Assembly (NCBI RefSeq): GCF_020400605.1
Contig: NZ_JAINRD010000025.1
Span: 1 to 64,000, forward strand
Direction of reading: 5' to 3'
DNA length: 64,000 nucleotides
DNA from: Streptomyces aculeolatus
GTDB lineage: Bacteria; Actinomycetota; Actinomycetes; Streptomycetales; Streptomycetaceae
Below, piece after piece: positions 48,899-58,079 of this stretch. The position numbers were made by a program, and so were the translations under genes. The stretch's first letter is position 1; each line of letters starts with the position of its first letter. Under the pieces are notes generated by a model, which saw only the letters and a program-made list of their open reading frames with translations, did no database searches and was not told where the DNA came from.

Positions 48899-50895
48899 GA
48901 AGACGGGCCTTCCGTGGATCGGTGCTGGTGCGTGGGGGAGGGGGAGGGGGTGGGGTCGGCCTGTTCGCCGTCCTCGGCGGCGCGGGAGCCGGCGGTGAAG
49001 CTGGCCATGAGGCCGGTGTTCAGGGGAAGGGCCGAGGGGGCCGCGCCGCCGGGTACGGCGCCTCCGGGGAGGCCGGGTTCGCGGCGCAGCTCCGGTACCA
49101 GGTGGCTGCCGGACCGCTCGGGCAGCGGGGGGCGCTGTCCGGGGGCCGGGGCCTGCGGCGCGGGGGCCGGGACGCGGGCGGCGTGGCGGGGGGTGTAGCC
49201 GGCCGCGGGGTCGGGGGTGTGCGGGGTGGCGTCGGGGTGGCCGGCCGCGGGGGCCGGGTGGACGGGGGTGCGCTCGTGGGCGGCGGTGGTCTCGTACGGG
49301 GCGGGGGTGTCGTACTCGGTGCCGTCGTACGCGGGGGTGTTGTCGTACGCGCCGAGGGGGTCGGGCGCGCGGCCGGTGTCGTGGGCGGGGGCGGTCTCGT
49401 GCGCGCCCGTCATCCGGTGCGCACCCGTGGCCTCGGCGGCGCCGGAGAGCTGGGGTGCGCCGTTGATCTCGTGGGCGCCCTGCGGCCGTTGCCGTGCCAC
49501 GCCGTTGGCGGCTCCGGCGGTCGGGGCGGCTCCGGCGGTCCCGGCGGGCAGCGGCGCGGCGGCGGCGAGCGCCGCGGGCTGCGGCTGCGCCTGGGCCTGG
49601 GCCGGTGCCGGCACCTGCGGCTGCGGCTGCGCCTGTGACGGCGGCGCGACGGCGGCCGCGGTCTGCTGCGCGCGGGCGGCGGCGCGCTCGCCCTTCTCCT
49701 CCGGGTCCATCAGCAGCGCGTTGGGCAGCAGCACGGTGGCGCGGCAGCCGCCGTAGACGTTGCGCTGGAGCTGCACGGGGATCCGGTGCCGGCGCGCGAG
49801 GTGGGCGACCACGAGGAGGCCGATGCGGCCGTCCTTGATCTGCTCGTCCACGACCTGCGGCGTGGCCCGGCTCAGCAGGGTGTTCATCCGGTCCTGCGTG
49901 TCGGACTGCAGGCCCAGACCGCGGTCGTCGATCTCCACCACCAGGCCGGCCGCGGCCGGCTCGACGCGCAGTTCGACCTTGGTCTCCGGCGGGGAGAACC
50001 CGGCGGCGTTCTCGACGAGTTCGGCGATCAGGTGGATGACGTCGGGGGCGACGGCACCCTCCAGCACGCCGGTCATCGGCGGCACCAGCTTCACCCGCCC
50101 GTAGTCCTCGACCTCGGAGACCGCGGAGCGCAGCACGGCGTTCACCGGCATCGGCCGGCTGATGCGGCGCGGCACGGCGCCGCCGAGGATCGCCAGGCTC
50201 TCCACCTGGCGGCGCAGCCGGGTGACGAGGTGGTCGAGCTGGAAGAGGCCGTGCAGCAGGTCCGGGTCCTCGACCTGCTTCTCCAGCCCGTCCAGTTCGT
50301 CCAGGGAGCGGATGACGAGGTTCTGCAGCCGGCGGGCCAGGTTGACGAAGACCTCGATGCGGCCGCGGGACGAGACGTCCACGACGGCCTTGAGCGCGGC
50401 GTGCACGGTGGCGTGCACCAGGCGCTCCACCGACTCGGGGGTGACGTCGGCGGCGGCACGGGCGGCGGGGGGTGAGGAGAGCGACAGGGTGTCGGGCTCG
50501 GGGCGCTCGCCGCGCTGCGCCTGGTCGACCAGGCGCAGCAGTTCGCCCTGCGCGGCCTCCAGGAGCGCGGTCAGCTCCAGGTTGCGTTCGGTACGGGCGT
50601 CCTCCTCGGCGTCGATGGCGTCGGCGAGCGCGCCGATGCGGAGTATCGCCAGGACCGTGATGCCTACCACGGCCAGCACTCCGGCGCCGATGATCATGCG
50701 GGTCTCTGCGCTCGTCGACCCGCCTATGAGCGCGCCGTACGTCGTGGCGCCGCCCACCAGCAGCGCGGCGGACACCGGCAGCAGCGTGACCCGCCAGAGG
50801 CGGGCGCGCAGCGCGCGGCCCGCGCGGCGCCGCCGGGACGGGAAGCGGCCCTGGCGGGGGCCGGTGTTCCCGGCGGGAGCGGGGTGGTCGGACAT
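48895..50895 (-). CDS. cvnA: Conservon sensor kinase-like protein (CvnA)
   Basis: 666 residues. Two membrane helices (about 33-55 and 62-82) flank only a short external loop. A cytoplasmic helical region (RNLELTALLEAAQGELLRLV ... RRLQNLVIRSLDELDGLEKQ) leads to a HATPase domain: N-box IAELVENAAGFSPPETKVEL, G1 EIDDRGLGLQ, G2 GRIGLLVVAHLARRH. No clear phospho-acceptor His box is seen, as usual for CvnA. The last about 230 residues are Ala/Pro/Gln/His-rich and low-complexity. The ATG at 50895 follows GAGGAAG and starts the conservon. Confidence 0.92.
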   Translation of the reverse strand: MSDHPAPAGNTGPRQGRFPSRRRRAGRALRARLWRVTLLPVSAALLVGGATTYGALIGGSTSAETRMIIGAGVLAVVGITVLAILRIGALADAIDAEEDARTERNLELTALLEAAQGELLRLVDQAQRGERPEPDTLSLSSPPAARAAADVTPESVERLVHATVHAALKAVVDVSSRGRIEVFVNLARRLQNLVIRSLDELDGLEKQVEDPDLLHGLFQLDHLVTRLRRQVESLAILGGAVPRRISRPMPVNAVLRSAVSEVEDYGRVKLVPPMTGVLEGAVAPDVIHLIAELVENAAGFSPPETKVELRVEPAAAGLVVEIDDRGLGLQSDTQDRMNTLLSRATPQVVDEQIKDGRIGLLVVAHLARRHRIPVQLQRNVYGGCRATVLLPNALLMDPEEKGERAAARAQQTAAAVAPPSQAQPQPQVPAPAQAQAQPQPAALAAAAPLPAGTAGAAPTAGAANGVARQRPQGAHEINGAPQLSGAAEATGAHRMTGAHETAPAHDTGRAPDPLGAYDNTPAYDGTEYDTPAPYETTAAHERTPVHPAPAAGHPDATPHTPDPAAGYTPRHAARVPAPAPQAPAPGQRPPLPERSGSHLVPELRREPGLPGGAVPGGAAPSALPLNTGLMASFTAGSRAAEDGEQADPTPSPSPTHQHRSTEGPSS

Positions 50896-51137
50896 GGGCT
50901 TCCTCGCTTGATGGGCCGTACGAGGACAGCCTCCGGCTGCGCTGTCGTACGGCGTCGTCGTGCGGCGTTTCTTCCGGCCGTCTGCCGGGCAGTGCGCAGG
51001 GGCGCACATCACATCGGATGGTCACGGTGGTCAGGGCGGCACCGTGAGCCACACCTACATTGCTCAGCCGCGGGTGTCGTTGCCACCGCTCCCCGGGGTC
51101 GTTTGGGGGTCGCTTCCCGGGGGTTCGAACGTGTGCG

Positions 51138-52970
51138 TCATCTTCGCCCGCCGCGGGGCCCGCCGGGCCGGAACTGCGTTCGGTTTCCGCCGGTCACGGC
51201 CCCGGCGAAGGCTCCGGGGAGGTCGGCCTCCGCGGTGCCCGGGACCGGCTCGCCCGGCCCCAGCCCGCCGACGTAGCGCAGCACGTCGTCCAGCTCCGCC
51301 AGGCCGATCAGCCGGCTGCGCGGCCGGAGCATCCCGGCGCTGCCGTAGCGCCCCAGCTCCGCGCACCGGGCGGTCAGCCAGGCCCAGTCGAGGTCCAGGT
51401 GGTCGGCGAGCCGGCGCAGCCGCTCCGCCGCCGTGGGAGCGTCGATGACGCTGTGCGTCTGCGCGTGCCGCACGGCGTCGGAGTACGCGCGCAGCCGTGC
51501 CCAGTGGCTGGTGGTGTCGACCTGCCAGATGCCGTCCGTACGCAGCCAGTTGGCGATGACCGCCCGCTCCCCCGGCAGCAGCGCGAACCCGTCGACCTGC
51601 GCGTACTCCGGCTCCGTGCACACCCACGTGGTCAGCCCGTGCCGCTCCAGCAGCGCCAGCGTCAGGAACAGCAGCGTGCGCTCGTAGCGCTCGCTGGTCT
51701 TGACCGCGTTGTGCGGCAGGCAGAAGACGTGCCCGTACGGGCGGTCCGAGCCCGCGAGCGCGTCGCGCAGCGACCGCAGGTAGGCGTGCTTGTGGCGGAA
51801 GAACAGCCACGCGGCGGCCTCTTCGCCGTACTGCTCGCGCGCCCAGAACACCGGCGGCTCGCCGGAGTCCGCGCGCAGCTCGCGCAGGATGTGCTGGTCG
51901 CAGACGTGCGAGCCGAGCCACGCGGTGCCGACGTCGGACAGCTCCGGCATCGCCGAGCGGGCCACCGCGGACCGCTCGCGGGTCAGGAAGTCGTCCAGGC
52001 CGCTGCGCTCCGCCTCCAGCACGGCGTCGTCGGCGAGGAGGCCGTCGTCGAGGTTGAGCACGGCCCACAGGACCCCGTACGTGAGGTCGTCGAGCCGGTA
52101 CGCGCGCGGGATCGGCAGCACGTCCACCGGGTCCGCGGCGACGGGCTGGCGGGCGCGTACGGCGTCGAGGACGAACAACCCCTCGCCGCGCCGCGCGCCG
52201 AGCGCGGCGAGCAGGAGCGCGCGGCGCGCGGGGCGGATGAAGTCGCGCAGGTGCGGGTGGTCGTCGGGCCCGATGACGACGCTGTCGGAACCGGCCTCCG
52301 CCTCGTACAACTGCACGGCCACGGAGGTGCCGTCGAAGACGCGGTGGCCGTCGAGCTGCCAGACCCCGCCGCCGCCGGGGGCCGGCGCGGTGGGCGACAG
52401 GAACGACGTGGACCAGGTGACGTCGAGCGCGCGGGCGGTGGCGAGCGAGGCGTCGTCGGGGAGGCGGGGCGTGGTGAACGTGCGCGTGGGCGCGGGGCCG
52501 AGGAGCGCGTCGACGTCGATGCCGAGCATGTGCTCCAGGACGGTGCCCGCGTTGCCGCGCGGTATCTGCTCCCCGGCGAGCCACCGCTTGAAGGTGGTGC
52601 TGGAGATGGTGAGTCTGGCGAGGCGCGGGTCGCCGTACTCGGCGGCGGCCTTGCGGGCGGCGTGCGTGTAGTGGACCTCGAACGTCGAGAACCTGGCCCA
52701 GCCGCGCTTGGCCAGCTCGACGCGCAGCAGCGTCGGCGGGGGCGGCGGCACGGGGCCGTGCTCCGACTCCCGCGGGGCGTCCTCCGGGAGGTCTTCCGGG
52801 GCCTCTGCGGTGTCTGCTCTGGTCTCGGTCCTGGTCTCCGCGGTGTCCGCTCTGGTGTCCGATCTGGTGTCTGCTCTGTCCCCCCGGGCGGCGCCCAGGG
52901 GGTTGCCCGAGGGGTCGTCGTCCGCGGGCTGCGGGGTGTGGCCGTCGGCGGGTGGTCCCGTCGTGGTCAT
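51138..52970 (-). CDS. Large helix-turn-helix regulator (XRE-like)
   Basis: 610 residues. The first about 75 are low-complexity, with D-T-R/A-D-T-type repeats. About 80-165 is an HTH region (WARFSTFEVHYTHAARKAAA, LTISSTTFKRWLAGEQIPRG, LEHMLGIDVDALLG). The 440-residue remainder is an all-purpose sensor domain with no named family (WQLDGHRVFDGTSVAVQLYE, FFRHKHAYLRSLRDALAGSD). I recall single proteins of this type in many streptomycetes, probably developmental. The ATG at 52970 is divergent from another large regulator. Confidence 0.8.
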   Translation of the reverse strand: MTTTGPPADGHTPQPADDDPSGNPLGAARGDRADTRSDTRADTAETRTETRADTAEAPEDLPEDAPRESEHGPVPPPPPTLLRVELAKRGWARFSTFEVHYTHAARKAAAEYGDPRLARLTISSTTFKRWLAGEQIPRGNAGTVLEHMLGIDVDALLGPAPTRTFTTPRLPDDASLATARALDVTWSTSFLSPTAPAPGGGGVWQLDGHRVFDGTSVAVQLYEAEAGSDSVVIGPDDHPHLRDFIRPARRALLLAALGARRGEGLFVLDAVRARQPVAADPVDVLPIPRAYRLDDLTYGVLWAVLNLDDGLLADDAVLEAERSGLDDFLTRERSAVARSAMPELSDVGTAWLGSHVCDQHILRELRADSGEPPVFWAREQYGEEAAAWLFFRHKHAYLRSLRDALAGSDRPYGHVFCLPHNAVKTSERYERTLLFLTLALLERHGLTTWVCTEPEYAQVDGFALLPGERAVIANWLRTDGIWQVDTTSHWARLRAYSDAVRHAQTHSVIDAPTAAERLRRLADHLDLDWAWLTARCAELGRYGSAGMLRPRSRLIGLAELDDVLRYVGGLGPGEPVPGTAEADLPGAFAGAVTGGNRTQFRPGGPRGGRR

Positions 52971-53177
52971 GTAAGCGCTACCTCGATCTGCCGGCTCAGA
53001 CCGGAACTTTGCGCTCCGTAGCCTGCCGTCTGGCATGTGCCATGTGTAAGTTCCGAGGGTGTGCAGAGCGTTCACCGAGACTGCACGCATTAAATCGGGT
53101 GATCTTCCAGGTCGTTCGAGGGTCGTCCGGCCGCAACCGGCCTTCGGGGCGCCCCAGACGGGCAATAATGCGCGACC
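52971..53177. promoter_or_regulatory. Divergent promoter region of two regulators
   Basis: 207 bp, less G+C-rich than its surroundings. It contains the dyad TGGCA-TG-TGCCA (53031-53042) and an A+T-rich CATTAAAT near 53087. AATAAT (53164-53169) lies 8 nt before the rightward ATG, suggesting a leaderless transcript. The dyad could bind either flanking regulator. Confidence 0.4.
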
Positions 53178-54860
53178 ATGACGCGAGGCAGGCCCACGAC
53201 TCGGTTGACATTGACGGACCGGGAACTCCACTTCCTCGAACACCTGGTCGCACACAGCGCCACCCCGGCGGCGAGACGGCTCCACTGCCGCATCGTGCTC
53301 GCGTGCGCGGCGGGGGAGTCGAACGGGGAAGTCGCGGACCGGTTCGGGGTCACGGCGGCGACGGTGTGCCGCTGGCGCAACCGCTTCGCGCGCGAACGGC
53401 TGGGGGCGGTGGGGGAGAGCACGGCCGCCGCCGCGCGGAACGCGGCCGCCGCGGGGCGCGACGGGGCCACCGCGCGCGGACGCGTGCGGGTCAACGTGCG
53501 GCTGGCCGCGCTCATGCGGGAGTCGGGCCTCACCCCGACGTCCCTCGCCGGCCAGGTACGCGAGCTGGGCCGGCGCCGCGGCCTCGAACTCCGCTGCACG
53601 CACACGTACGTCAAGCGCTGGCTGCGCGGCAGCTTCGGCTCCTCCGTACCGCCCGAGCTGATCGCCGCCGTGTTCTCCCGCCGCCTCGGCCGGGACATCA
53701 CCCCCGGCGACATCGCCGCCCCCTCCCCCACCGGCTACTCCCTGACCGGCGGGGGGACCCCCATGGGCCGCCGTCTCCCCCCCGACGACCTCGGCCTGCG
53801 CGGCCCGACCACGCCGCTCGGCGCCGTCCGCACCGCCGCCCAGCTCTGGGACGCCGACCCGCGCTACGCCCTGCCGCCGGTGTCCGCCACCGCCCTGCGG
53901 GACTCCGTACGCCGGTGGCGCCGCGCCACGCCGCCCGCGCCGCCGCAGCGCGCCGCGGGCTCGTACCGCGTCGGGCAGCCGGACATCGCGAAGATCCACG
54001 CGCTCACCGAGCACCTCGCGATGCTCGACAACCGCTACGGCGGCGGCGCCGTCCGCTCGATAGCGATGACCCATCTGCGCACCGACGTGCTGCCGATGCT
54101 CGAAGGCAGCTACACCGGCGCCGTCGGCCGCAACCTGTTCCGCGCCGCGTCCCTCGTCACCCACCACACCGCGCACCTGCTGTACGACACCGGCCGGCAC
54201 GGCGCGGCCCGGCGCTACCTGCGGCTCGCGCTCGACATGGCGTACCACGGCCAGGACCGCGCGTTCGCCGCCAAGATCCTGGGGACCCTCGCCCACCAGG
54301 CCGTCCACCTCGGCGACTACCGCGAGGCCGTCGAACTCGCCGAAGCCGGCCTCGCCGAACCCGGGCTGACCCCCGCGGGCCGGTCCGTGCTGCACGCGAT
54401 GGCCGCCCGCGCGCACGCCCGGCTGCGCGACCCGCGCGCGACCGCCATCTCCCTCTCCCACGCCGAGAGCACCCTGGCCGCCGGCAGCCCCGCCCAGGAG
54501 CCGGTGTGGCTGCGCTACTTCAGCGGCGCGGAGCTGCACGACGAGATCGCGCACTGCCTCGTCGACCTGCGGCAGGCGCGCGCCGCCCGGCCGCACGCGG
54601 AGCACGGGATCGCCGCGCGCACCGACCGGTACGCGCGCAGCATCGCGTTCACGCGCGTCGTGCTGGCCACGGCGTGGCTCCAGCAGCGCGAGGTCGAGCA
54701 CGCCTGCCAGGTGGCGACGGGCGCGCTGCGGGCGACGGAGGACATCCAGTCGGCGCGCGTACGGAGCTATCTGGCCGGGTTCCGGGAGCGGCTGCGGCCG
54801 TTCCGGAACGTGCCGGCGGCGCGGGACTTCTCGTACAAGGCGGCGCTGATGCTGAAGTGA
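53178..54860 (+). CDS. Regulator with transposase-like HTH and TPR-like C-terminus
   Basis: 560 residues. Residues 1-75 (LTLTDRELHFLEHLVAHSAT, LHCRIVLACAAGESNGEVAD, FGVTAATVCRWRNRFARERL) match the amino HTH of IS630-type transposases. A second HTH-like stretch (LTPTSLAGQVRELGRRRGLE) follows at about 112-175. From about 260 the protein is helical and TPR-like (HLGDYREAVELAEAGLAEPG, ALDMAYHGQDRAFAAKILGT). No DDE catalytic residues are present, so this is a regulator, not an element. It is divergent from the large HTH regulator on the left. Confidence 0.8.
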   Translation: MTRGRPTTRLTLTDRELHFLEHLVAHSATPAARRLHCRIVLACAAGESNGEVADRFGVTAATVCRWRNRFARERLGAVGESTAAAARNAAAAGRDGATARGRVRVNVRLAALMRESGLTPTSLAGQVRELGRRRGLELRCTHTYVKRWLRGSFGSSVPPELIAAVFSRRLGRDITPGDIAAPSPTGYSLTGGGTPMGRRLPPDDLGLRGPTTPLGAVRTAAQLWDADPRYALPPVSATALRDSVRRWRRATPPAPPQRAAGSYRVGQPDIAKIHALTEHLAMLDNRYGGGAVRSIAMTHLRTDVLPMLEGSYTGAVGRNLFRAASLVTHHTAHLLYDTGRHGAARRYLRLALDMAYHGQDRAFAAKILGTLAHQAVHLGDYREAVELAEAGLAEPGLTPAGRSVLHAMAARAHARLRDPRATAISLSHAESTLAAGSPAQEPVWLRYFSGAELHDEIAHCLVDLRQARAARPHAEHGIAARTDRYARSIAFTRVVLATAWLQQREVEHACQVATGALRATEDIQSARVRSYLAGFRERLRPFRNVPAARDFSYKAALMLK

Positions 54861-54893
54861 GCGGCCGGGCGCGCCCGGCCCGGCGCGCCCGCC

Positions 54894-56105
54894 TCAGCGT
54901 ACGAACCGGGCCGGCCGGTACGGCGCCAGCTCCGGCGCCTCCCGGCCGGTCAGCAACTCCCCCGCCACCAGCTCCCCCAGCCGCAGCGACAGCGTCATGC
55001 CGCTGTGCGTCACGACGGAGTACAGCCCCTCGGCCTCGGCGTGCCGGCCGACGATGGAGTTGTCGTCGGGCGGCAGCGGGCGCGTGCACACCCGGGCGTC
55101 GGCGAGCCGGGCGGCCCGCGCGAGCGCGGGCAGCATGTCGCGGGCGCGGGCGTGGAGTTCGCGGGCGAGCGCGGTGACGCGGTCCGCGGGCGTGTGCTGG
55201 TCGACCTCGTCGTTGAGGTCCAGCGCCTCCAGGTAGACGCGCCCGCCCGCGAGCGGGCGGGCGTGCAGGCGCGGGCTGAGCACCATGCGGGTCAGCGGCG
55301 GGCCCGCGCCGGCGTCCGGCAGCAGGTGGGCCAGCAGCGTCGGCGCCTCGGAGCCCGGCGCGTCGCCGGGCACCAGCGGCACGTGCGCGCCGGCCAGCGC
55401 GGCGACCGCCGGGGTGCGCCACCCGGCGCAGCACACCGCGACGTCCGCCGGCACCGTCTCGCCCCCGGCGCACCGCACGCCGCGCACCCGGCCGCCCGCG
55501 GTGTCGATGGCCACGACGCGGGCGGCCTCGCCGGTACGGACGTGGACGCCGCGGGCGCGGGCGGTGGCGAGGAGGTGGGCGACGAACGGCCGGGTGTCGA
55601 CGGCCGCCTCGTCGGGGAAGTACGCGACCCGGGCGGCGTCCTCGATCCGCAGCGCCGGCTCCAGCTCCCGGGCGCGGGGCACGGGGATCCACTCCGCGGC
55701 GTACCCCCAGTCCCGCAGCCGGGCGACGGTCCGCCGGAGCTGGTCGAGACCGGCGCCGCCGGAGGCCCACCGCAGCGCACCGCCGGGGCGGTACCACCCG
55801 GCCCCGTCGCCGCCGCCTTCCCCGCCGCTGCCGCCGCCTCCTGCGCCCGCGTACGCGGCCGGGCCGGTGGCCCGTACGAGGTCGGCGTGGGCGCGCATGC
55901 CCGAGACCGCCAACTCGTGGTAGTGCCGCGGGGTCTTGGAGTGGGCGTTGATCCAGGCCATGGAGCTTGCCGTGGTCCCCGCCCCCGGCTCGCCCCCGTC
56001 CAGCAGCCACACCTCCGCGGGTCCGGCCGCTCCCCGTCCCCCGCCGCCGAGCCGCGCCGCCAGCGCCGTACCGATCACGCCTGCACCGATCACCACAATG
56101 CGCAC
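54894..56105 (-). CDS. FAD-dependent amine/amino-acid oxidoreductase (DAO family)
   Basis: 403 residues. The FAD Rossmann motif is VVIGAGVIGTALAARL at the very start. TTASSMAWINAHSKTP is typical of DAO/glycine-oxidase-like enzymes, and the carboxyl FAD-contact loop is THSGMTLSLRLGELVAGEL. These enzymes oxidise an amine to an imine, using O2 or another acceptor. A Gly-rich insertion (about residues 83-97) is variable. GTG at 56105 begins the Rossmann strand. A RidA-family imine deaminase lies divergently 180 bp away, fitting an imine-producing reaction. Confidence 0.88.
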   Translation of the reverse strand: MRIVVIGAGVIGTALAARLGGGGRGAAGPAEVWLLDGGEPGAGTTASSMAWINAHSKTPRHYHELAVSGMRAHADLVRATGPAAYAGAGGGGSGGEGGGDGAGWYRPGGALRWASGGAGLDQLRRTVARLRDWGYAAEWIPVPRARELEPALRIEDAARVAYFPDEAAVDTRPFVAHLLATARARGVHVRTGEAARVVAIDTAGGRVRGVRCAGGETVPADVAVCCAGWRTPAVAALAGAHVPLVPGDAPGSEAPTLLAHLLPDAGAGPPLTRMVLSPRLHARPLAGGRVYLEALDLNDEVDQHTPADRVTALARELHARARDMLPALARAARLADARVCTRPLPPDDNSIVGRHAEAEGLYSVVTHSGMTLSLRLGELVAGELLTGREAPELAPYRPARFVR

Positions 56106-56285
56106 GATGGATTCGCCCCCGTTTCGCTCGTGCACGTAGTCCTCTCCAGGCTGCCACCGAGCGGCCCGCGGCGCGGGAATGGAAGATGACGTGTCCTGAT
56201 ATCGCCCGTGGCGGGAAGGAAAGCAAGATTCGCGAGGAAGGTAGTTTCGAGGGCGCGACAACTGATCGACGAGCGGAGCACGCGC

Positions 56286-56678
56286 ATGCAGCAGCACATC
56301 GTCCGGCCCGAGGGATCCCCGCCGGTCAACGGCTACAGCCACGCCGTGGCGTTCACCGGAACCATGGTCGCCGTCTCCGGCCAGGTGCCGCTGGACGGGG
56401 ACGGCCGCCTGGTGGGCCCGAACGACGCGGAGGCGCAGGTGCGCCAGGTCTTCGCGAACCTCGACACGGCCCTTCGGGGGGCTGGTTCCGGCCTGGAGCA
56501 CGTCGTGAAGCTGACGGTCTACCTGACGGACCTCGCCGACCTGCCGGCGTTCCGCCGCGTACGGGACGAGCTGCAGAACCCGGCGCTCCCGCCCGCCAGC
56601 TCGCTGGTGCAGGTGGCGGGGCTGGTGAGCCCGGACTTCCGGGTGGAGGTGGACGCGCTGGCCGTGGTGCCGGAGTGA
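56286..56678 (+). CDS. RidA/YjgF family protein
   Basis: 130 residues, a trimeric RidA-type protein that hydrolyses reactive enamine/imine intermediates. It shows YSHAVAFTGTMVAVSGQVPL at the amino end and VVKLTVYLTDLADLPAFRRV near residues 78-97. In the last strand SSLVQVAGLVSPDFRVEVDA has Leu-Val-Ser-Pro where RidA proper has the catalytic Arg of the R-x-x-V motif, so it belongs to a RidA subfamily that may lack imine deaminase activity. The ATG at 56286 starts the domain. It is divergent from the DAO-type oxidase. Confidence 0.88.
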   Translation: MQQHIVRPEGSPPVNGYSHAVAFTGTMVAVSGQVPLDGDGRLVGPNDAEAQVRQVFANLDTALRGAGSGLEHVVKLTVYLTDLADLPAFRRVRDELQNPALPPASSLVQVAGLVSPDFRVEVDALAVVPE

Positions 56679-56761
56679 GTCCGCGGCCCTGGCGAACGTT
56701 CCGCCCCGGTACTCCGTCATAGCCCTGACGCGGTTGCAGGCGTGGCGAGGGAGGGGACGCG

Positions 56762-57283
56762 ATGGCAGTCCGCCGCAGACCGGCGCACGAGGCGGGCCCC
56801 GCCCTGTCCGCCGCCGACGCGAGCCGGGTGCGGGCCGTGCTCGCGCTCGGCGGCGTGCCGTTCGGCGAACTCGACGACGGCGTGCAGCAGGTCCAGCTCA
56901 AGCTGCTGGAGCAGCAGCACCGCCCGGACCGCGCCCCCGTCCGCAACCCGGCCGCCTGGGCGGCGGCCGTCGCCTCGCGCGTGGCGGCCGACTGGCACCG
57001 CGGCCGCACCCGCGACGCGGGCCTGCGCGACCGCCTGGCCGCCCGCTGGACCCGCCCGGCGGAACACCCCGAGGACGCGCGGCTGCTGGCCCTCGCGGTC
57101 GCGGAGGGCCTGGAGGAACTGCCGGCGGGACAGCGCCAGGTGGTGGTGCTGCGCTACTACGCGGACCTGCCGGTGAAGGACATCGCGGAGGCGCTGGGCA
57201 TCCCGGAGGGCACGGTCAAGAGCCGCCTGCACGGGGCCGCGGCGGTGCTGCGCACACGGCTGCGGGAGAGGGAGGTGCGGTGA
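56762..57283 (+). CDS. ECF-type RNA polymerase sigma factor
   Basis: 173 residues. Region 2 is ELDDGVQQVQLKLLEQQHRP with NPAAWAAAVASRVAADWHRG. Region 4 is LPAGQRQVVVLRYYADLPVK, DIAEALGIPEGTVKSRLHGA, the standard sigma70 region 4 HTH. It redirects polymerase to an unknown regulon. The ATG at 56762 follows GAGGGGACG. The membrane protein gene starts 2 nt after the stop, the usual place for an anti-sigma factor. Confidence 0.92.
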   Translation: MAVRRRPAHEAGPALSAADASRVRAVLALGGVPFGELDDGVQQVQLKLLEQQHRPDRAPVRNPAAWAAAVASRVAADWHRGRTRDAGLRDRLAARWTRPAEHPEDARLLALAVAEGLEELPAGQRQVVVLRYYADLPVKDIAEALGIPEGTVKSRLHGAAAVLRTRLREREVR

Positions 57284-57284
57284 G

Positions 57285-58025
57285 GTGGCCGGTCTGACGG
57301 AGGCGGAGGAGGAGCGGCTGCGGAAGGCGCTCGGGGTGATCGCGGCGGAGTCGGCCGTGGTGGACACAGCGGACGCGGCGGCCGTACGGGAGGAGGCCGC
57401 GGCCGGCGGGGAGGGGGAGGCCGGCTGGGCCGGGCCGCCGGGGCGGGCGCGGGGGGCGCGCCGGGCGCGCCGGGTGCGCGGGGTGCGGCGGGCGCGGCGG
57501 GCCGCGGCGGTGGCCCTGAGCGCGGCGGCGGTGGCGGCGTTCTGCTTCCTCGCGTACACGGCGATCGGCGGCGCGGAGACGGACCGCACCGCGAAGGGCG
57601 GAGCGGGGGGCGGCGCCGACGCGGACGGCAAGGGCCTGACCCTGCTGGAGAACGCCGCGTGCACGAAGCGCCTGCTGGAGGGCACGGTGGCCGACGTGGA
57701 GAAAGTGCCGCATCCCCCGGACGCGTTCCCGTGGGTGGAGGTCACACTGACCGACGTCCGCTGGCACACGCCCCCGTCGACCGAGACGCGCACGACGGTG
57801 CGGATCCCGGACCCGGAGGAGTGGAACGACGAGAAGCCCTTCGCCCGCGGCGAGCACCTGCTGGTGGAGGACCTGGGGCAGGAGTCGGTCACGTATTACC
57901 GCAGCGTGCCGGGCAAGCCGATGCTCGACCTGGAGACGGTCCGCGACGAGCGCCTCCGGGCGATGAACAAGGCGCAGGAGAAGGGCGTGCGCTGCCCGTC
58001 GTTCTGGGTGAACCGGGACGGCTGA
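57285..58025 (+). CDS. Membrane protein linked to ECF sigma factor
   Basis: 246 residues. A cytoplasmic amino part (about 1-68) is helical then Gly/Arg-rich (RARGARRARRVRGVRRARR). One membrane helix spans about 70-92, followed by an external domain with two cysteines (NAACTKRLL, GVRCPSFWVN). By position it should be the anti-sigma factor, but the HxxxCxxC zinc motif of ZAS proteins is absent, so it is either an unusual anti-sigma factor or a co-regulated surface protein. GTG at 57285; the arrangement with sigA-like ECF genes is common. Confidence 0.75.
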   Translation: MAGLTEAEEERLRKALGVIAAESAVVDTADAAAVREEAAAGGEGEAGWAGPPGRARGARRARRVRGVRRARRAAAVALSAAAVAAFCFLAYTAIGGAETDRTAKGGAGGGADADGKGLTLLENAACTKRLLEGTVADVEKVPHPPDAFPWVEVTLTDVRWHTPPSTETRTTVRIPDPEEWNDEKPFARGEHLLVEDLGQESVTYYRSVPGKPMLDLETVRDERLRAMNKAQEKGVRCPSFWVNRDG

Positions 58026-58079
58026 CGGGACCGGCGCCGGCACGGGAGGCGGCGGACGCGCCGGGGATAGCCTCGGGCC

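Noticed and set aside
53178..53430. IS630-type transposase
   Set aside because: Only the N-terminal HTH resembles it. There is no DDE domain, and no terminal inverted repeats are seen. The rest is a regulator.
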